A DNA stretch of 64,000 nt from Anisodus tanguticus (GCA_034509755.1 CM067552.1:10945001-11009000), one strand, 5' to 3'; shown: positions 24,675-37,195, counted from the first letter of the stretch. The notes: generated by a model not told the origin, from the letters alone. A program made the numbers and translations.

Positions 24675-25014
24675 ATATTGAATTATCCATGTGGTTGAGA
24701 GTCGTCACAGTTCTGGCACAACAACACAATTTTCAGGACTCGCTCTACCACTGAGCTAAAAACCAGTCGTGCGAGCCTCCCACTGGAAGCTCGTTATGCC
24801 AAAAGCGAGAGAAACTCATCCCTCTCTTTTCATTTTTCGTCCCTATGTGGCTATCGTAAAAAGGGGTCTTGTTAACTTGTTGTGATCTAGGATAATAAGC
24901 TCATCAGCTTGGTCTTACTTCACCGACGAGAAATAAAAGAAGACTTTTATATCTAAGTTTAACTCAGACGCAACTATCTTCTTTTCGAACGGGGGTGTGA
25001 AGTAGTGTATGACC
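24675..25014 (-). pseudogene. Chloroplast DNA insertion: rrn16-trnI spacer and trnI-GAU 5' exon
   Basis: On the minus strand this matches, from memory, the plastid inverted-repeat spacer between 16S rRNA and trnI-GAU: ACTACTTCACACCCCC, TGCGTCTGAGTTAAACTTA, CGGTGAAGTAAGACCAAGCT, GAGCTTATTATCCTAG, GAGAGGGATGAGTTTCTCTC, GGGAGGCTCGCACGAC. It then reads through the trnI 5' exon (TTTAGCTCAGTGGTAGAGCG, about 24764-24732) into its group II intron (GTTGTGCC, CAACCACATGGATAATTCAA). Most differences from the plastid form are C-to-T or G-to-A, many at CpG (GCGTCG became GTGTTG), as expected of methylated nuclear copies. The anticodon position reads GAA rather than GAT, and the second tRNA exon is absent: not functional. 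Confidence 0.85.
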
Positions 25015-25271
25015 TGCTAATGAATACAATCGCAATAATAAGTAAGAATAACATGTCATGAAATACTTCCTCCAGCGTAATTGTGTGGGAACATCACCAC
25101 AAAAGCAATACCTTGAGAGCTTGGGTTATAACTGAGAGCGTGAAAAATAGATGGGATACAAGTGATCACGGGAATGGATATTTTTAATCTAATCATAAGT
25201 AACGTCTTCTGTATATACAATTACTTATAATTATCAGTATCTGCACGTTGTAGTCGTTATGTATGTGGGTG

Positions 25272-26800
25272 ATGTTAGGTGTATTTATACGTCTTTACGC
25301 ATTACTTTACTCGCATTTCTACCTCGTTTTGATATTAGATGGTACTAAATACACCTAACTTATGTTGATTATGAAGTATTTGACTAATTTGGGCTTAAAA
25401 GACTAACATATGTACTTCGTGATGAAAAAAGCACCATTTTGGAGAAATATAGATGAAAATCGGCTAAGTGTTGAAGATTAAAGCTTCAATGCGTCGCACT
25501 GCTCATCGTGAGGAAATTTAGTGCGCTGGACAATGGGGCGCGACTACTTGAAGAAGAGTTCAAGAAATTTGTTAAATGTCAAGCACTTAGAAGTTCAGTG
25601 CGACACATTGCCCATCGTGGGAAATTCATCACAAGGGGTGATGCGTCACGATGACCAATCAAGGGAGGTGCAAAAATTGGACACGACATGAAGCCAAGTA
25701 TCCAGTGCAACGCGACGTCCATCGCGACCAAAGTTACTGCATTGGGCGCCGCGTCGTGATAAATGATGCCCGAATTCAGATTTTTATTAAGTCCAAGTTG
25801 GGCTAGGAAAGCTCGTCTAAGTCTTTTCCTAAGCCTATAAATAACCCCCAAACCTCATTTTTGAAGGGATTAAGACATTCTTGAGCAGAAAATACACATT
25901 GGAGCATTATTGAAGCCACAAATCATCGGTCTTCTATCTATTCATCTGTAGTCTTGTTTATGATTTTTAACATTTGTAAGACGGTTGTAATGAACATGAG
26001 CGGTTAACTTCCCTTGTTTTGGGGTTATAATTGTTGTCGTATGAATTTGAGTTGACGTTTGCACGATTTACCGTATGAGTTATTTATTTAACCTTGAGCT
26101 TTATTATTTTAATGCTTTGCAAGTAGGATACATCTATAAATCTTAGATTGAACTCGACAGAGGGGGTTTAAGATTGCAATAAGGTTAAGTAGCGTAAGAT
26201 CTCAACTGTGGGCACCGGGAAGCAAATTTGCGTCTAGAATAGACATATACCTAGCTCATCTTTCTTGATTAACTTATAGGAGCATAAATGCATTTTTGTT
26301 AATTGTCATAGACATATAGGCGTAAAAAGTAATATAGACAGGCGATTAAGAACTCAAAAAATTCTTAATCATAATATCAACCAGGTTAATCGGTAACTCG
26401 ATAAAGTAAGTACATTAATTCAAATGAATACGCAACATGAGTACTAGCTATGCTATAACTCTCGAATCTTCCATCTCCGTGTGTTAATTATTGAATAGTC
26501 TCAACCCTTGCTTCAAGTATTGATTAGAAATAAATACAGTAGTTTATAAACAAAAATAACCTTTGTTGGAAAATACTTGTTTAATTGATGGTAATAGTAA
26601 AGTCTAACATAATCGTTGATCATAGGTCTCTATAGGTACAATACCGACTTTCAAGTTATTATATTAGTTAGCTACCACATACGTTTGGTGTGTGTTTGGG
26701 AGCAATAGTGGGTATGTAACACGTAACAAATCTTCGGGCATGGTTATGAATCGAGCTTGTCCTGACCGATCGTTGATGCGCTCCCGAACTCTCCACTCCG
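25272..26800 (+). mobile_element. LTR-like retroelement sequence (possible solo LTR)
   Basis: Starts near TGTTAGGTGTATTTATACG. Has alternating GCGTCGC/CATCGTG words, then a TATA signal in GCCTATAAATAACCCC at about 25830 followed by a likely transcription start region, all typical of plant gypsy LTRs. No primer-binding site, gag or pol seen beside it, and ends are not fixed. Family not identified. Confidence 0.4.
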
Positions 26801-27410
26801 GAGCTAGGTGGGCATGTGTCGTTATCCCAAATTTTCAATGGATAGGGATAGACACATCAGGCATGTTCTAGCATTGTGTCCATTGCCGCCTTTGCTAAGT
26901 CGGGCCTGATCGAGCCTCAATTACCGCGTGTCGCCTCCTGATTTGCCCAGTTATCAATTCCATATTTTAACCAATACAGATAACCCACATAATTCCTTAA
27001 ACCAAACAACGCTATTTGATTGGGCTTTACAATATGAAGATTAAATAATGCTGGAATTATATAATAAATATACTTTTACTGGTAATGTTTTGTCATTTCA
27101 TAAAAAATGAGATATATACTACGATATAATATAAAATATGTGTTTGATTTAAATTGAATAAACTAGGGTAAGCTTTTACTTTTAGTTTTAACCTGATCTT
27201 TCTTTAAAACTTGAAGTTTTTTTTATAGGACAATTATGTATGTGTTGTTTTATCAGTAATCTCAATATTGTTATTCCACATAGAGTATTGTGGAGTATAA
27301 AATATCTCGGGATAACTACCGAAAAATAAAAAATTATATCAAATATGATCCAATAACTTATTCCGAGATTGTAATTCTTTATCCCGCTAGGCAAACGATC
27401 CCTAACCTCC

Positions 27411-28194
27411 ATCATTGACTAATAAAAAATCTTAAGATAATTGACGTGGAAATAACAATATCTTTTTTTACAATGAAGTGGGTGCAAATTTTAAAGACTA
27501 GAGCATAAGTTCCAATAAAAACAAATAAACTCTAGGGGACATTTTTCTCATTTATTTAAATTTTAATGAATAGAATGAATCGATATCAGATAAAATTAAC
27601 CGACAAGTTGTTCAAACATCATTATTGTAAATAACTAGTATATGTATGTTTGTGTATGGGTGTATTTTACCTTGGCACTTGTATTGTTTCATTATGAGTA
27701 AGATGGATTAAATTGAGAAGTTGGATTGAAGTACGAAGCAAAAGGGAGTCATGAGTGAATGTGGGAGAGTCATGAGAGAAAAAAGTGAATAATGGGTGAT
27801 GAATCAGAAATTAATTGGAATCAAGAGATATTAAGGGATTTTGTAGGGGGTAATAAATGAGATTAAGTTGACAAATAAAACTTTTGTTTACTTCTTTTGC
27901 TTGCTTTACGTTAACTTTTTGTCTAATTCATTAGAAGAAAGACTCCATCTTTTTCAAATTTTTGTTTGCTGGTTCTTTCTTTATAAAGGAATAGGTAGAA
28001 ATATATTAAAATAAGATAATCATTCAATATAATGCTAATATTAAAATGCTTTGAAAGTTAATTTTGGATTGGTTTTCACGATACCTCGAGTCTATAGGCT
28101 CATTATAATTCCAATACGCCTCAAAAAATAAATTAAAATTTATTATATGAATCCTCACTTCTTTGTTTAAATTCATATTATATCATCATCGGAC

Positions 28195-28225
<31 letters not shown>

Positions 28226-28753
28226 TAGTAATTAGATTATACTCAACTAGAAGATCAATCTGAGGAAGAAGAGAATTCATACAAGAATTACCAACATCCG
28301 TGAAATTCAAGAGAGGTTGTACTAGAGAATTTAAGATAATCTAATAAACCATAAGGCATAAATGCATCAAGCTAAATAAAGGCTCTTCGGGAGCACCAAT
28401 TCATCCAAGTCTCCCTTAAATGAACTAGGTCTAGGCTATCAACTAATATAGCCAAAACGCCCCATAGAAGAACTGCAAATCTTGCCCGGACACCGTCCTC
28501 AATCGCGCCTAGTGTCACACGATCGTGCTCTTGAGCGTCTTTCGTAACCGTGCAGGGTGCACATATCTCCACGATCACGCTTCTGCCTGCAGCTACGTCT
28601 TCGTGACCGCACTGACCAACTGGTCAATCCAGAAATCAACATCTTCAAATGGATTCTTTCCTTAATTCTTGACCTCTTGAAATATTTTCTTATCTTGATA
28701 TCATCTATGAGTGTATCCTTAGCACGTGTGCCAATTCGGATTGTATCATTTAT
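27411..28753. other. AT-rich intergenic DNA
   Basis: No coding sequence recognised on either strand. An (AATA)n/(AAT)n simple repeat lies at about 28196-28227. From about 28260 to 28740 a less AT-rich stretch with CGATCACG-type words (28500-28620) looks like retroelement LTR residue, without identifiable ends. Confidence 0.4.
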
Positions 28754-28983
28754 CAATACAAGAAGAAAGACATTTGCCAACAACATTTTTTGTTGTCATA
28801 TGTTGGATGTTGCTGTCAAAGGTACTTGTCGCAACAACAAAAAATATTGCATACCGTTGCAATAACCTCCGATGCAAAAAGTTTTCGCAAACGTATCTTT
28901 TGTGTTGCCATTTACGGTTTTTAGCAACAATATATTTATTTGTTGCTAAAGCTTTGTTGCTAATTCTATACTTTCTTATAGTG
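28754..28983. mobile_element. CACTA-derived MITE, 230 bp
   Basis: Left end CAATACAAGAAGAAAG, right end the inverse of CACTATAAGAAAG (reads CTTTCTTATAGTG on plus). Target duplication TAT at 28751-28753 and 28984-28986. Subterminal regions are packed with GTTGC/GCAAC and TTGTTG/CAACAA words in both orientations, as is usual for CACTA (En/Spm) elements. Too short to code for transposase. Confidence 0.75.
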
Positions 28984-30890
28984 TATCCTTTCTCCCACAA
29001 TTTCAAAAGGTGTACCGAAGAAATATTACTGTATATGAGAGCCAAGTTTGGTGCCAAGACACCAATTTATACTTTGGCTAGCTATTCAAGGAAGGTGACT
29101 GTGTGCTAATGTATTACAAGGGTCAGGGAGTGGAGGAAACCCCATCACATCCTTTTCTTTTTCCTTGTATTCAAGATAACATTTGGGCATCATTGTTATT
29201 ATGACTAGGTGAAAAAATACAAATTAAATTGAATTGCTAGAAAGACCTAATAGCTTCCCCGTCTAGTGGTAGTTGTTTTCCGCGAGGCATGCCAAACTAG
29301 ATAGATGGTGGATATCGAGATCTAGAGTCTAAAAGAACTAGCTGATGTAAATAGTTATACTTAGTTTAATTTTAAAATAATCATTTTCGACCGAAAAAAT
29401 AATAAGATCGGAGTAATGACAACCAATTCTCTATATTGCATCAACATATAAGTTTTCTGAATATTTATATCGCAAAAATTATTCCCAGAGACACGTTTTT
29501 ATCTACCAAAAATAATTCGTTAGATTATTTATTTGATCTGCGAGATATTTCTCAGAATTGCTTGAAGGAAGAAGAAATTAAGTATCTATAAAAAGATGTA
29601 AGTAAAAAATGAAAGGTTCCTCTTGTCCAAAGCAATCTCTTTTTGTCGCAACATTCACAACACAACCTCCTTGTTTATTTTCTATTATAAAAAGCCCACA
29701 AATATTACTTTCTGGTTTTCATTTTAATCTGGAACCAGACTTTAAGGAAACGAAACACCTGTATTGGGGCAGCAAAGAATTTATAGAATGAGAATAAAAG
29801 ATAATACAAGAATGTCACACTATAGGTTTGAATATATGACGTAAAATATTTTTTAAACTCATTTGACACTAAATCAAAATCTTCTCTTAGGACAGGCAAA
29901 TTCAACAATTTATTTATAACAAAAGAAAATTATTTTTATATAATTATTCAACGAATGATCAATTGTTTATGTCCAAGTGTCCCACAAAATATATATGATA
30001 GGGCTTGCCACATCTTAGGCGAATAACTCGATAACCAAGCTTGCACACAAAACATAGTCTAGGTGGTCGATTCAACAGACGACAGTGTACTTCTGTCGGG
30101 ACGAAACATTGATGGCTTGATCTAAGAAGTGCTAATTCAGTACAAAGATTTCATTGACATCACCTCAAGAATCAATAAGAATACAAGTGCTAAATTTCAG
30201 ATCAGTAAATAAACCTACATAAACGTTACTAGTATTCTAATAGCAAAACCAAAATTCACCATGAAACTAGTTCCACAAGAGGTGTGAAAATGCTTTCAGT
30301 CCTAAATGTGTAGGAGATCAAAGCACACTAACAACACGATATGATCCGAGTACCCAGAGAAACGACAGATGAATGATGTGTTAGGAACTCTCTGGAAAAG
30401 TCAATGAAAGCTTCTGAATACTCAAAGAAAGGGAGGAAGAGTACCGGATCACTCCCGGCAGCAGGATCTGCCTCTACTAGAATGATTTGAGGAACTTAAT
30501 AGAATACCAATAGCTAAAGACCTAACTTCTTCATAGTCTTGAATCATGGATCTTCCATCAGAGACAAGGACCACAAATAAATTTAAACAACGAGAAAAAG
30601 CAGATCAAGCTAAGAAAACACACATTACACACTGTTGAACCCGTGATTCAAGAAGCACATCTCTACCACTTTTGGGAGCATGAAGGTTGTCCTTTACAAT
30701 CACTGAAAAAGATGTTAAAAGAGTGGCTTCTGCAAGTTGGCAGAACTCCTACTAATTCTGGTTTTAGCTTGAGACCATAGCCTATCTCATAGGGTCTTTA
30801 TAAAGAAAATCTGAAGTGTAATCTTCTATTTACTTTAAAGGCATATGTACATTGAAGACCTAAAACACTCTTATTGCTAAACTTTCATGT
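28984..30890. other. Unassigned intergenic DNA
   Basis: No protein family, RNA gene or element end recognised. 28990-29110 resembles the flank of the CACTA target. 30000-30880 is less AT-rich and might be an old retroelement or pseudogene on the minus strand, but no domain could be read. Confidence 0.3.
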
Positions 30891-31277
30891 CTTAGCAGCA
30901 TAAAGCACCATATAACCATTGTACTTAGCCTTCAAACATAGATTTTTAGCTGCCCCTCATACTAGCTATTGATGTCAATGATTATTTTAGCAGGTAATGG
31001 AGATACTCTAAGCATTCCATTAGTTATATATTAATGTTCCAATAAAAATACTTGCATGCATAAAAACGAGTAGATATCGACAGAACACCCAAGCTGACAA
31101 AAAAACTCAATGCTTAGCAGCATAAAGCTTCATGTTCCTACTGTACATAACCTTCAAACAGAATTTTAAGCTGCCACACATACTAGCTACTGATGTCAAT
31201 GATTCTTTCAACAAGTAAAGGAGATACTCTAAGAATTCCATTAGTTATATCTCAAGGTTCCACTAAACACCCAAGCT
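30891..31277. repeat. 222-bp tandem duplication (diverged)
   Basis: CTTAGCAGCATAAAGC at 30891 recurs at 31113. Both units share TACTAGCTA.TGATGTCAATGA, GGAGATACTCTAAG and CACCCAAGCTG. The second unit lacks part of the segment around 31040-31080 of the first. Sequence differences indicate an old event. Confidence 0.75.
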
Positions 31278-32951
31278 GGCACAAAATTCAAAAATTTACA
31301 ACCAAGGATTAGATTCTGGAAGCTGAGAGTACTAAACTGTGTAGTGTTGTCTAACAGGTGATACTGACTTGTGTTCTAGTCAACAGAGCTAATAGCTAAT
31401 AGTGTAAATTATGTGTATATTGACCATATAAATCCATTTTACCATCACCACACAGATCCAACTAAGATATAGTAAAACCTCTCAAATAAACCAAAATGAT
31501 ATAGATTCAATGAAACAAGATTATCAAACTTTATCGCTCAGTTCAATAGTCTGAAAATTTTCCAAAGCCATTTTTCAGGACAAAAAATTGAATGTCTAAA
31601 CATACTTATATACTATCTCTTCCTCACATTCTAATAGATGATGAATTCCCAAAGAGAGTCCTCATTAGTATCTGATAAAGTATCATGAACAAGGCAAACA
31701 AACTATTGCATGATTCACCAAGTAGGCAGCATGTCCGGAATTTCAGGAATCTTACCGAACTTAATACTAGAATTCAAGTTCTCCAAAAGCTTTAGAAAGA
31801 AAACAACCCCCATATCCTTCTAATCACCCCAGACTCTTCAAAATGGTGATGAGTGCATGTCGGATCCTAAAAAAATAGTGCAATTTTTGGAGGATCCAAC
31901 ACGTGTGACATCATTTTTGGGGAGTCCAAGCAACATAGCTTATCACATGACAAGGTATACATTGACTAATCTTTTTACTAGTTCATCAAAGTAAAAGCAT
32001 TCAAAATGCCAACATACATAATATGCTAAAAAAATAATTTTTTGTATAAGCCGAACCTGATATTTATGAGGAGACACCATGTAATTTCCACCTACTAATT
32101 CAAATCAATAGGTTCATAGTCATAGCCAACCCCGTGAAAACCGAGCTAAAAATAACATCTGTTAGAGAATAACAAAAAAGAAATATTACAACAACTCAAA
32201 TACAAAAAGACAAATTGACTGATACATAACAGATCATAAGAAGGAAAACAACTTCAGCTTGCCCAAAGTAAACATATAACAGTAGAAAGCTTATCAACAT
32301 GAAGATCATCCAGTTAGAAGACAACTCATCAGCAGACAACAGACATTAATAAACATGTAAAAAAACATAGCACAAAGGAAAAATTATAGCAACACAAATA
32401 TAAAAAAACAACATTGACTTAACAGATCATATGAAGGAAAACACCTTCAACTTGCGCAAAATAAATGCATAACAGTAGAAAATTGATCATCGCGAAAATC
32501 ACATTAAAGAGGTAATTCATTCGTATCGCAGCCACTAACACCTTGTTTGGATGGTAAAAGATAAAATATAATTATTAGATAATAAACATAGACAAAATGA
32601 GAAAAAATAATAAGGTAGAGACTGCTAATAACTATGTTACACATAAAAGCAACAACAAGACCCTAAAATTAACTGCTAATAAGAGTCAAATCGACTAATA
32701 AATAACCCAAAATCCTGTATAAGATCACCGAGAACATTGAAAAGGGCTAAAACTGTAATTTCAATTGGTTCAGATTATACCGAGGATGATAACAAGGGGA
32801 ATGAATCCGTAGTGAGTTATTACTTTCGCCTTCTTCGTTGTCCATGTGCCCCATTCCTTGGCGAACCTGGACACCGCCGCTACAACTCCGACTTCGTGTT
32901 CTTTGCTTTAGCCTTCAACATTACTTTGGATGTCATTGGCTCTGTACATAG
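31278..32951. other. Unassigned intergenic DNA with a MITE fragment
   Basis: 31829-31938 is a member of the CTATGTTG MITE family (GTCGGATCCT, GGAGGATCCAACACG, GGGAGTCCAAGCAACATAG), missing its left terminus. At about 32540 CTTGTTTGGATGGTAAAAG resembles a Tourist end. 32737-32945 has a short open stretch without recognised homology. Otherwise AT-rich with no gene seen. Confidence 0.4.
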
Positions 32952-33752
32952 TGTTAAGAGTCCCACATCGGATATGGAATGAGAACATGGACTCCTTATA
33001 TGAACTTGGACAATCCTCACTCTACGAACTAGCTTTTGGGGTTGAGTTAGGCCCAATATCTATTCTTTACACGATATCAGAGCCAATCACATTCCAATTC
33101 TTTGTTCACCGATTGTTGGCCCCACAAATTATATTATCCACGCTTCAGTTAACAAGGTCTAGGCGTGCGGGGGAGTGTTAAGAGTCCCACATCAGATATG
33201 GAATGGGAACATGGACTTGGACAATCCTCACCCTACAAGCTAGCTTTTGGGGTTGAGTTAGGCCCAAGATCTATTCTTTACATGGTATCAAAGTCAAACC
33301 CTGACACACCTAAAAACCCTATTTTCTCTTCTCTTCTAGCAGCCTCCTACCATCGGCCACAATGGTGATTTGTTTTCCCCCCTTAGTTTTCTATCCAATT
33401 TTCTGGCTACCATGTCTAATCCCTCATCCACATCTTCTTTCCATCCGGCGTTCGCCGTTACAAATATCAAGAATTTCATCCCCATTATTTTTTATCAAGA
33501 AGATAGACAGTATTCATCGTGGGTTGAATTATTTCATATTCATGTTTGCGCGTATAACGTGCTTGACCACATTGACGACTCTATTCCTCGTCCTTCAGAT
33601 GTTGCAGACTCGACATTGCGTCGTCTTGACGCTATCGTAAAACAATGGATTTATGGCACCATATCTAAAAGCTAGTTTGTAGGATGAGGATTATCCAAGT
33701 CCATATAAGGAGTTCATGTTTTCATTCCATATCTAATATGGGACTCTTAACA
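32952..33752 (+). mobile_element. Composite TRIM/gag element with three LTR copies, TSD CATAG
   Basis: LTR1 32952-33071, primer-binding site CGATATCAGAGCC at 33072, TRIM-like spacer, purine tract GCGTGCGGGGGAG, LTR2 33176-33282 (internally shortened), primer-binding site TGGTATCAAAG, a gag-coding insert, then about 88 bases of the same LTR in inverse orientation (about 33665-33752). The unit is flanked by CATAG at 32947-32951 and 33753-33757. The LTRs are the same family as the 342-bp TRIM at 12135-12476, so this copy shows TRIM ends linked to a retroviral-type gag domain. Confidence 0.8.
33412..33675 (+). pseudogene. Copia-type gag N-terminal domain inside the TRIM composite
   Basis: Open from ATG 33412 (MSNPSSTSS) to the stop at 33673-33675, about 87 residues. 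Contains NIKNFIPIIFYQ.., YSSWVELFHIHVCAYNVLDHI and LDAIVKQWIYGTIS, the N-terminal part of the copia gag family (retrotran_gag/UBN2 type). The closest relative in the window is the gag of the copia at 53506-55905 (SWVELFQIHACAYNVLDHID). It stops where the inverse LTR begins, so it is truncated. No zinc knuckle or pol. Confidence 0.7.
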
Positions 33753-35424
33753 CATAGTTTGATTTTGAACAAGCTCTTTCATGTGCCTCCTATTTTGTTT
33801 GTCTTCTAAAGCCATATAAGCAGTGATACCGAATTTTGCTAATATATTTCATAACCACTTTTATTAGTTTCAGAAATGTAAAATTAGTCCAACACTCTTC
33901 AATTGAAGCAAAGAAGGCATACATTATTTTGTGTAGTATTTACTTTTATGGGAAAAGGACCAAATTTACCTTTTAACTATTGAAAATGGGACAATTATGT
34001 AGGTAAAAGTGTATCAGAAAGGTTATCAAGAAGGAAAAGCTGAGTCGAGAGATGACTCTCTTTCTTTAAGACAAAATTGCCCCGTATAGATGCTTTTATG
34101 GTATTGGACAATAGTCTTCCAAGATAAAACAACAACAACCAACAATACAAAGCTAGTAATGTTGATTCTGGAGAAGAAAAATAATATTGAACTGATTGCA
34201 AAGAGAGGAGAGGATTTTATTTCATGTGTTTGAACTGAACAGTAATGTTCAATTTATAAATGAAGAAGAGGGCGGATTCTGACTGTTGAAGTCAGATTCG
34301 TTGGCTGGCACCATTTGGAGAAGATAGAGCCGTTGTAACGTTTCCGAAATCTTCAGGGACCAAAGTATAAATAAAAAACATTTCAGGGACCAAAAGAGAA
34401 TTCTGAAAGAAAGACCATGGCCCAAGACCTGTGACCCGTGACCCGAGACCCGGACGGGCCGAGCGGCGGCGACCCGCACGTGGGGCTTAGCCCCGAACCC
34501 AAGCTCACCTAGGTCCCCCCTTCTTAAAACTTAGGTCACCCCTTGGGGTCCCAAACCCTTACTCAAAACTATAGTTAATATAGTCCGCAATCCTTCCATA
34601 TTCAAACGATGTTGGAGTTCTATTATTTGGCCAAACCAATCCATCTATTTGTGTCTCAAACACCTTACTTTGTGCATCAATATCTCTTTCATTCCTCAAC
34701 GAAATTTGACGATACTTGGCATTAATATCATCTACTCATTTAGTAGATTAGGGATGTGCGAAGAAGTGATGTTTTTGATATGCGGGGCCCATGTATTTAA
34801 GTCATTAAAGATGAGAAAAACTCAATTCCATATAGTTAAATTTCCAACAATCCCCTCTTGAAAGATAATTGGTGCACCCGAGGTGCCAAAGTTCAGCAAT
34901 CTTGCAGCGGAAAGATATTGTATCAGGAAAGGTAGCTTTCGGCTTTGAACCTTCCTTAGTCGATTACTATCAGATTTACCTATTGCGCGGTGAACGTGAT
35001 GTCTTGAACCGTCAGTGTTTAGTATAAACCAAGATAATAATATCAACACAATAACTCCCCTTATTCATTTCTTCTTATAGTTTTGTCCTTTGTGGCCATG
35101 GAAAACTCTTGGATTCTTAAGTGCGTACATTTGAAGCGACCTGTCTTCGCACTTAAATAGGTGATCTCCTATAAGGTATCCTGCTATACTTCACTCGCAA
35201 GTGTTAGAAATCATTAAAAGTTTTAGAAACTTATCTTTTACATTTATGCAGGTAGCACTTAATGTCTATCGCGAGAACAACCTTGGAATTATAAGAATAA
35301 TAATCCGAAGTGCTCTTACTTCCAGTGAAGCGCTAAAACTGAACCTCTACAATTTAGTTTTCCCGTTGAACCAAAATTCTTGGGATCTTCAGTCAGTAAG
35401 GATGGGTTACTACTATAAAGATTC

Positions 35425-35664
35425 TTATTGTTTGGGTTTTAAGCCCATTCCCATAACACATGCAGAAAATTTGATCTTTAGGTAGGCCTTAGTTAATAGA
35501 TCTGCTATGTTATCATTTGATTTGACGTAATCAATGGAAATGATACACGTAGTGATCAACTGCCTAACGATCTTATGTCTCCGACGAATATGTCTGGACT
35601 TGCCGTTGTACATACTATTCCGTGCCCTTCCTAAAGTCGATTGGCTATCACAGTGAATCATCAC
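35425..35664 (-). pseudogene. Copia RNase H C-terminus
   Basis: Part of the element at 33998-40250. IHCDSQSTLGRARN, RHIRRRHKIVRQLI and DYVKSNDNIADLLTKA are hallmarks of copia RNase H (the CDSQSA and N.AD..TK motifs). Gly replaces Ala in SQSA, and upstream frames are broken. Confidence 0.8.
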
Positions 35665-36131
35665 TGAAGGTACAGGTTTATCCCAACAAGGGATATCCTC
35701 TAAGAAGTCGTGAATTCATTCCGCTTCTTCTCTTGCTTTATCCAAAGTAATAAACTCTAATTCCATCGTGGATCGGGCGATGCATGTTTGCTTAGAGGAT
35801 TTTCAAGACACAGCCCCACCACCAATTGTAAAAACATACCCACTAGTGGATTTGGTATTTTTTATGTCCGATATCCAGTTTGTAACACTGTATCCTTCCA
35901 ATACGGCTGGATATCTAGAATAATGTAGTCCGTAAGTCAATGAATATTTTAGATATCGTAGTATCCGATTTAACGTCTTTCAGTGATCAATTCCAGGTTT
36001 ACGAGTAAACCTAGCCAACTTATTGACTGGATAAGCGATATCGGGTCGGGTGCAATTTGTAATATACATTAAACTGCCAATGACCTGCACATATCGCTCT
36101 TGGGATACGGGTGCACCACGATTCTTATCAA

Positions 36132-36959
36132 TTATGTGATTCGTATCCATTGGTCAAATACATCAAATTTCCTCAAAACATCTTCAATGTAATGAGATTG
36201 AGATAAGACCAGCCCGTCAGATGTCTTAGAAATCTTAATTCCTAAGATTACATCTGCAATACCCATATCTTTCATGTCGAAACACTGTTTCAACATATTC
36301 TTGGTTTCCAGGATCAAGTTTAGACTACTTCTGGTGATGAGCATGTCATCTACGTAAAGACATATCATGACAAATGAGTCAGAGTTTCCTTTGATATAGA
36401 TACATTTATCATATTCATTTATGGAGAAACCTTTTGATAATAAAGTATTATCAAACTTTTCATGCCATTATTTCAGGGCTTATTTGAGTCCGTATAGAGA
36501 CTTAACAAGTCGACATACTTTATTTTCTTGTCCTGGAACTATATACTCATCCGGTTGTTCCATGTATATTTTCTCTTCCAACTCTCCTTTTAGAAAAGCT
36601 GTCTTAACATCCATTTGATGTATCTCAAGGTCATATACAGTTGCAATGGCTATAAATACCTTTATGGATGTTAATCTAAACACATGGGAGTATGTGTCGA
36701 AGTAATCGAGGCCTTCCTTTTGTCTGTAGCCTTTGACTACTTATCTGGCCTTATACTTGTCAATCGTTCCATCTGCTCTGTACTTTATTTTGAGTATCCA
36801 CTTACAACCCAAAGGTTTGCTTCCCGGAGGAAGATCAACCATTTCCCAAGTATGGTTTTGCATGATGGGACCAATTTCGCTTTCTATAGCTTCTTTCCAA
36901 AGCGGTGCTTCTGGAGTTGACAATGCTTTCTTAATTGTCCTCGGTTCATTTTCAATCAT
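36132..36959 (-). pseudogene. Copia reverse transcriptase (fragmented frames)
   Basis: Part of the element at 33998-40250. 36741-36959: W.EAIESEIGPIMQNHTWE.. and PLGCKWILKIKYRADG. 36480-36683: EIHQMDVKTAFLKGELEEKI and V..LVKSLYGLK. 36132-36368: ICLYVDDMLITRS with the YVDD active-site motif, then FDMKDMG.AD.ILGIKI. All three pieces are in RT order but separated by stops or shifts, so no working enzyme is encoded. Confidence 0.85.
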
Positions 36960-37195
36960 ATAGGTTAGAAAATCGGAACCAAAGGTTTGGTCCTTTTTGG
37001 CCCTTTTGCTCCGTCTTGGTTCAACCTCTGGAACCCCTAAGTTCTGTAGATCTGGAACATTAAGTTCCGGATGGTCAGTAACTTTTGAGTCCTATAGATC
37101 TGGAACGTCTAGTTCCGGATAATCAGAAACTCCTGGGTCTTGTTGATTTTGAGTATTTTGTTCATAACTTCATTTGCGCGAAATCGAGGAAAGAT

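Larger units (their letters stand above)
24389..27406. mobile_element. Ends of a GATCGTTTG-type MITE, apparently split by later insertions
   Basis: 24391 begins TGATCGTTTGGTTC and is followed by CTTATCCCG/ATAATC motifs. The right side at about 27300-27406 has TATCTCGGGATAA, TTATCCCG and ends CAAACGATCCC, the inverse of GGGATCGTTTG. Together these look like one Tourist-style element of the GGGATCGTTTGG...TTATCCCG family, pulled apart by the chloroplast insert and LTR-like DNA between. They could also be two separate truncated copies. No clean target duplication on the left. Confidence 0.35.

Noticed and set aside
24732..24764. A functional tRNA gene on the minus strand
   Set aside because: Only the 5' half is present, with an altered anticodon, followed by plastid intron text.
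24389..27406. One autonomous 3-kb DNA transposon between the two GATCGTTTG ends
   Set aside because: No transposase inside; the interior is plastid DNA and LTR-like sequence, so a split MITE or two fragments is more likely.
28726..29109. 127-codon plus-strand frame
   Set aside because: Runs through the CACTA MITE and its flank; composition is that of the repeat, with no domain.
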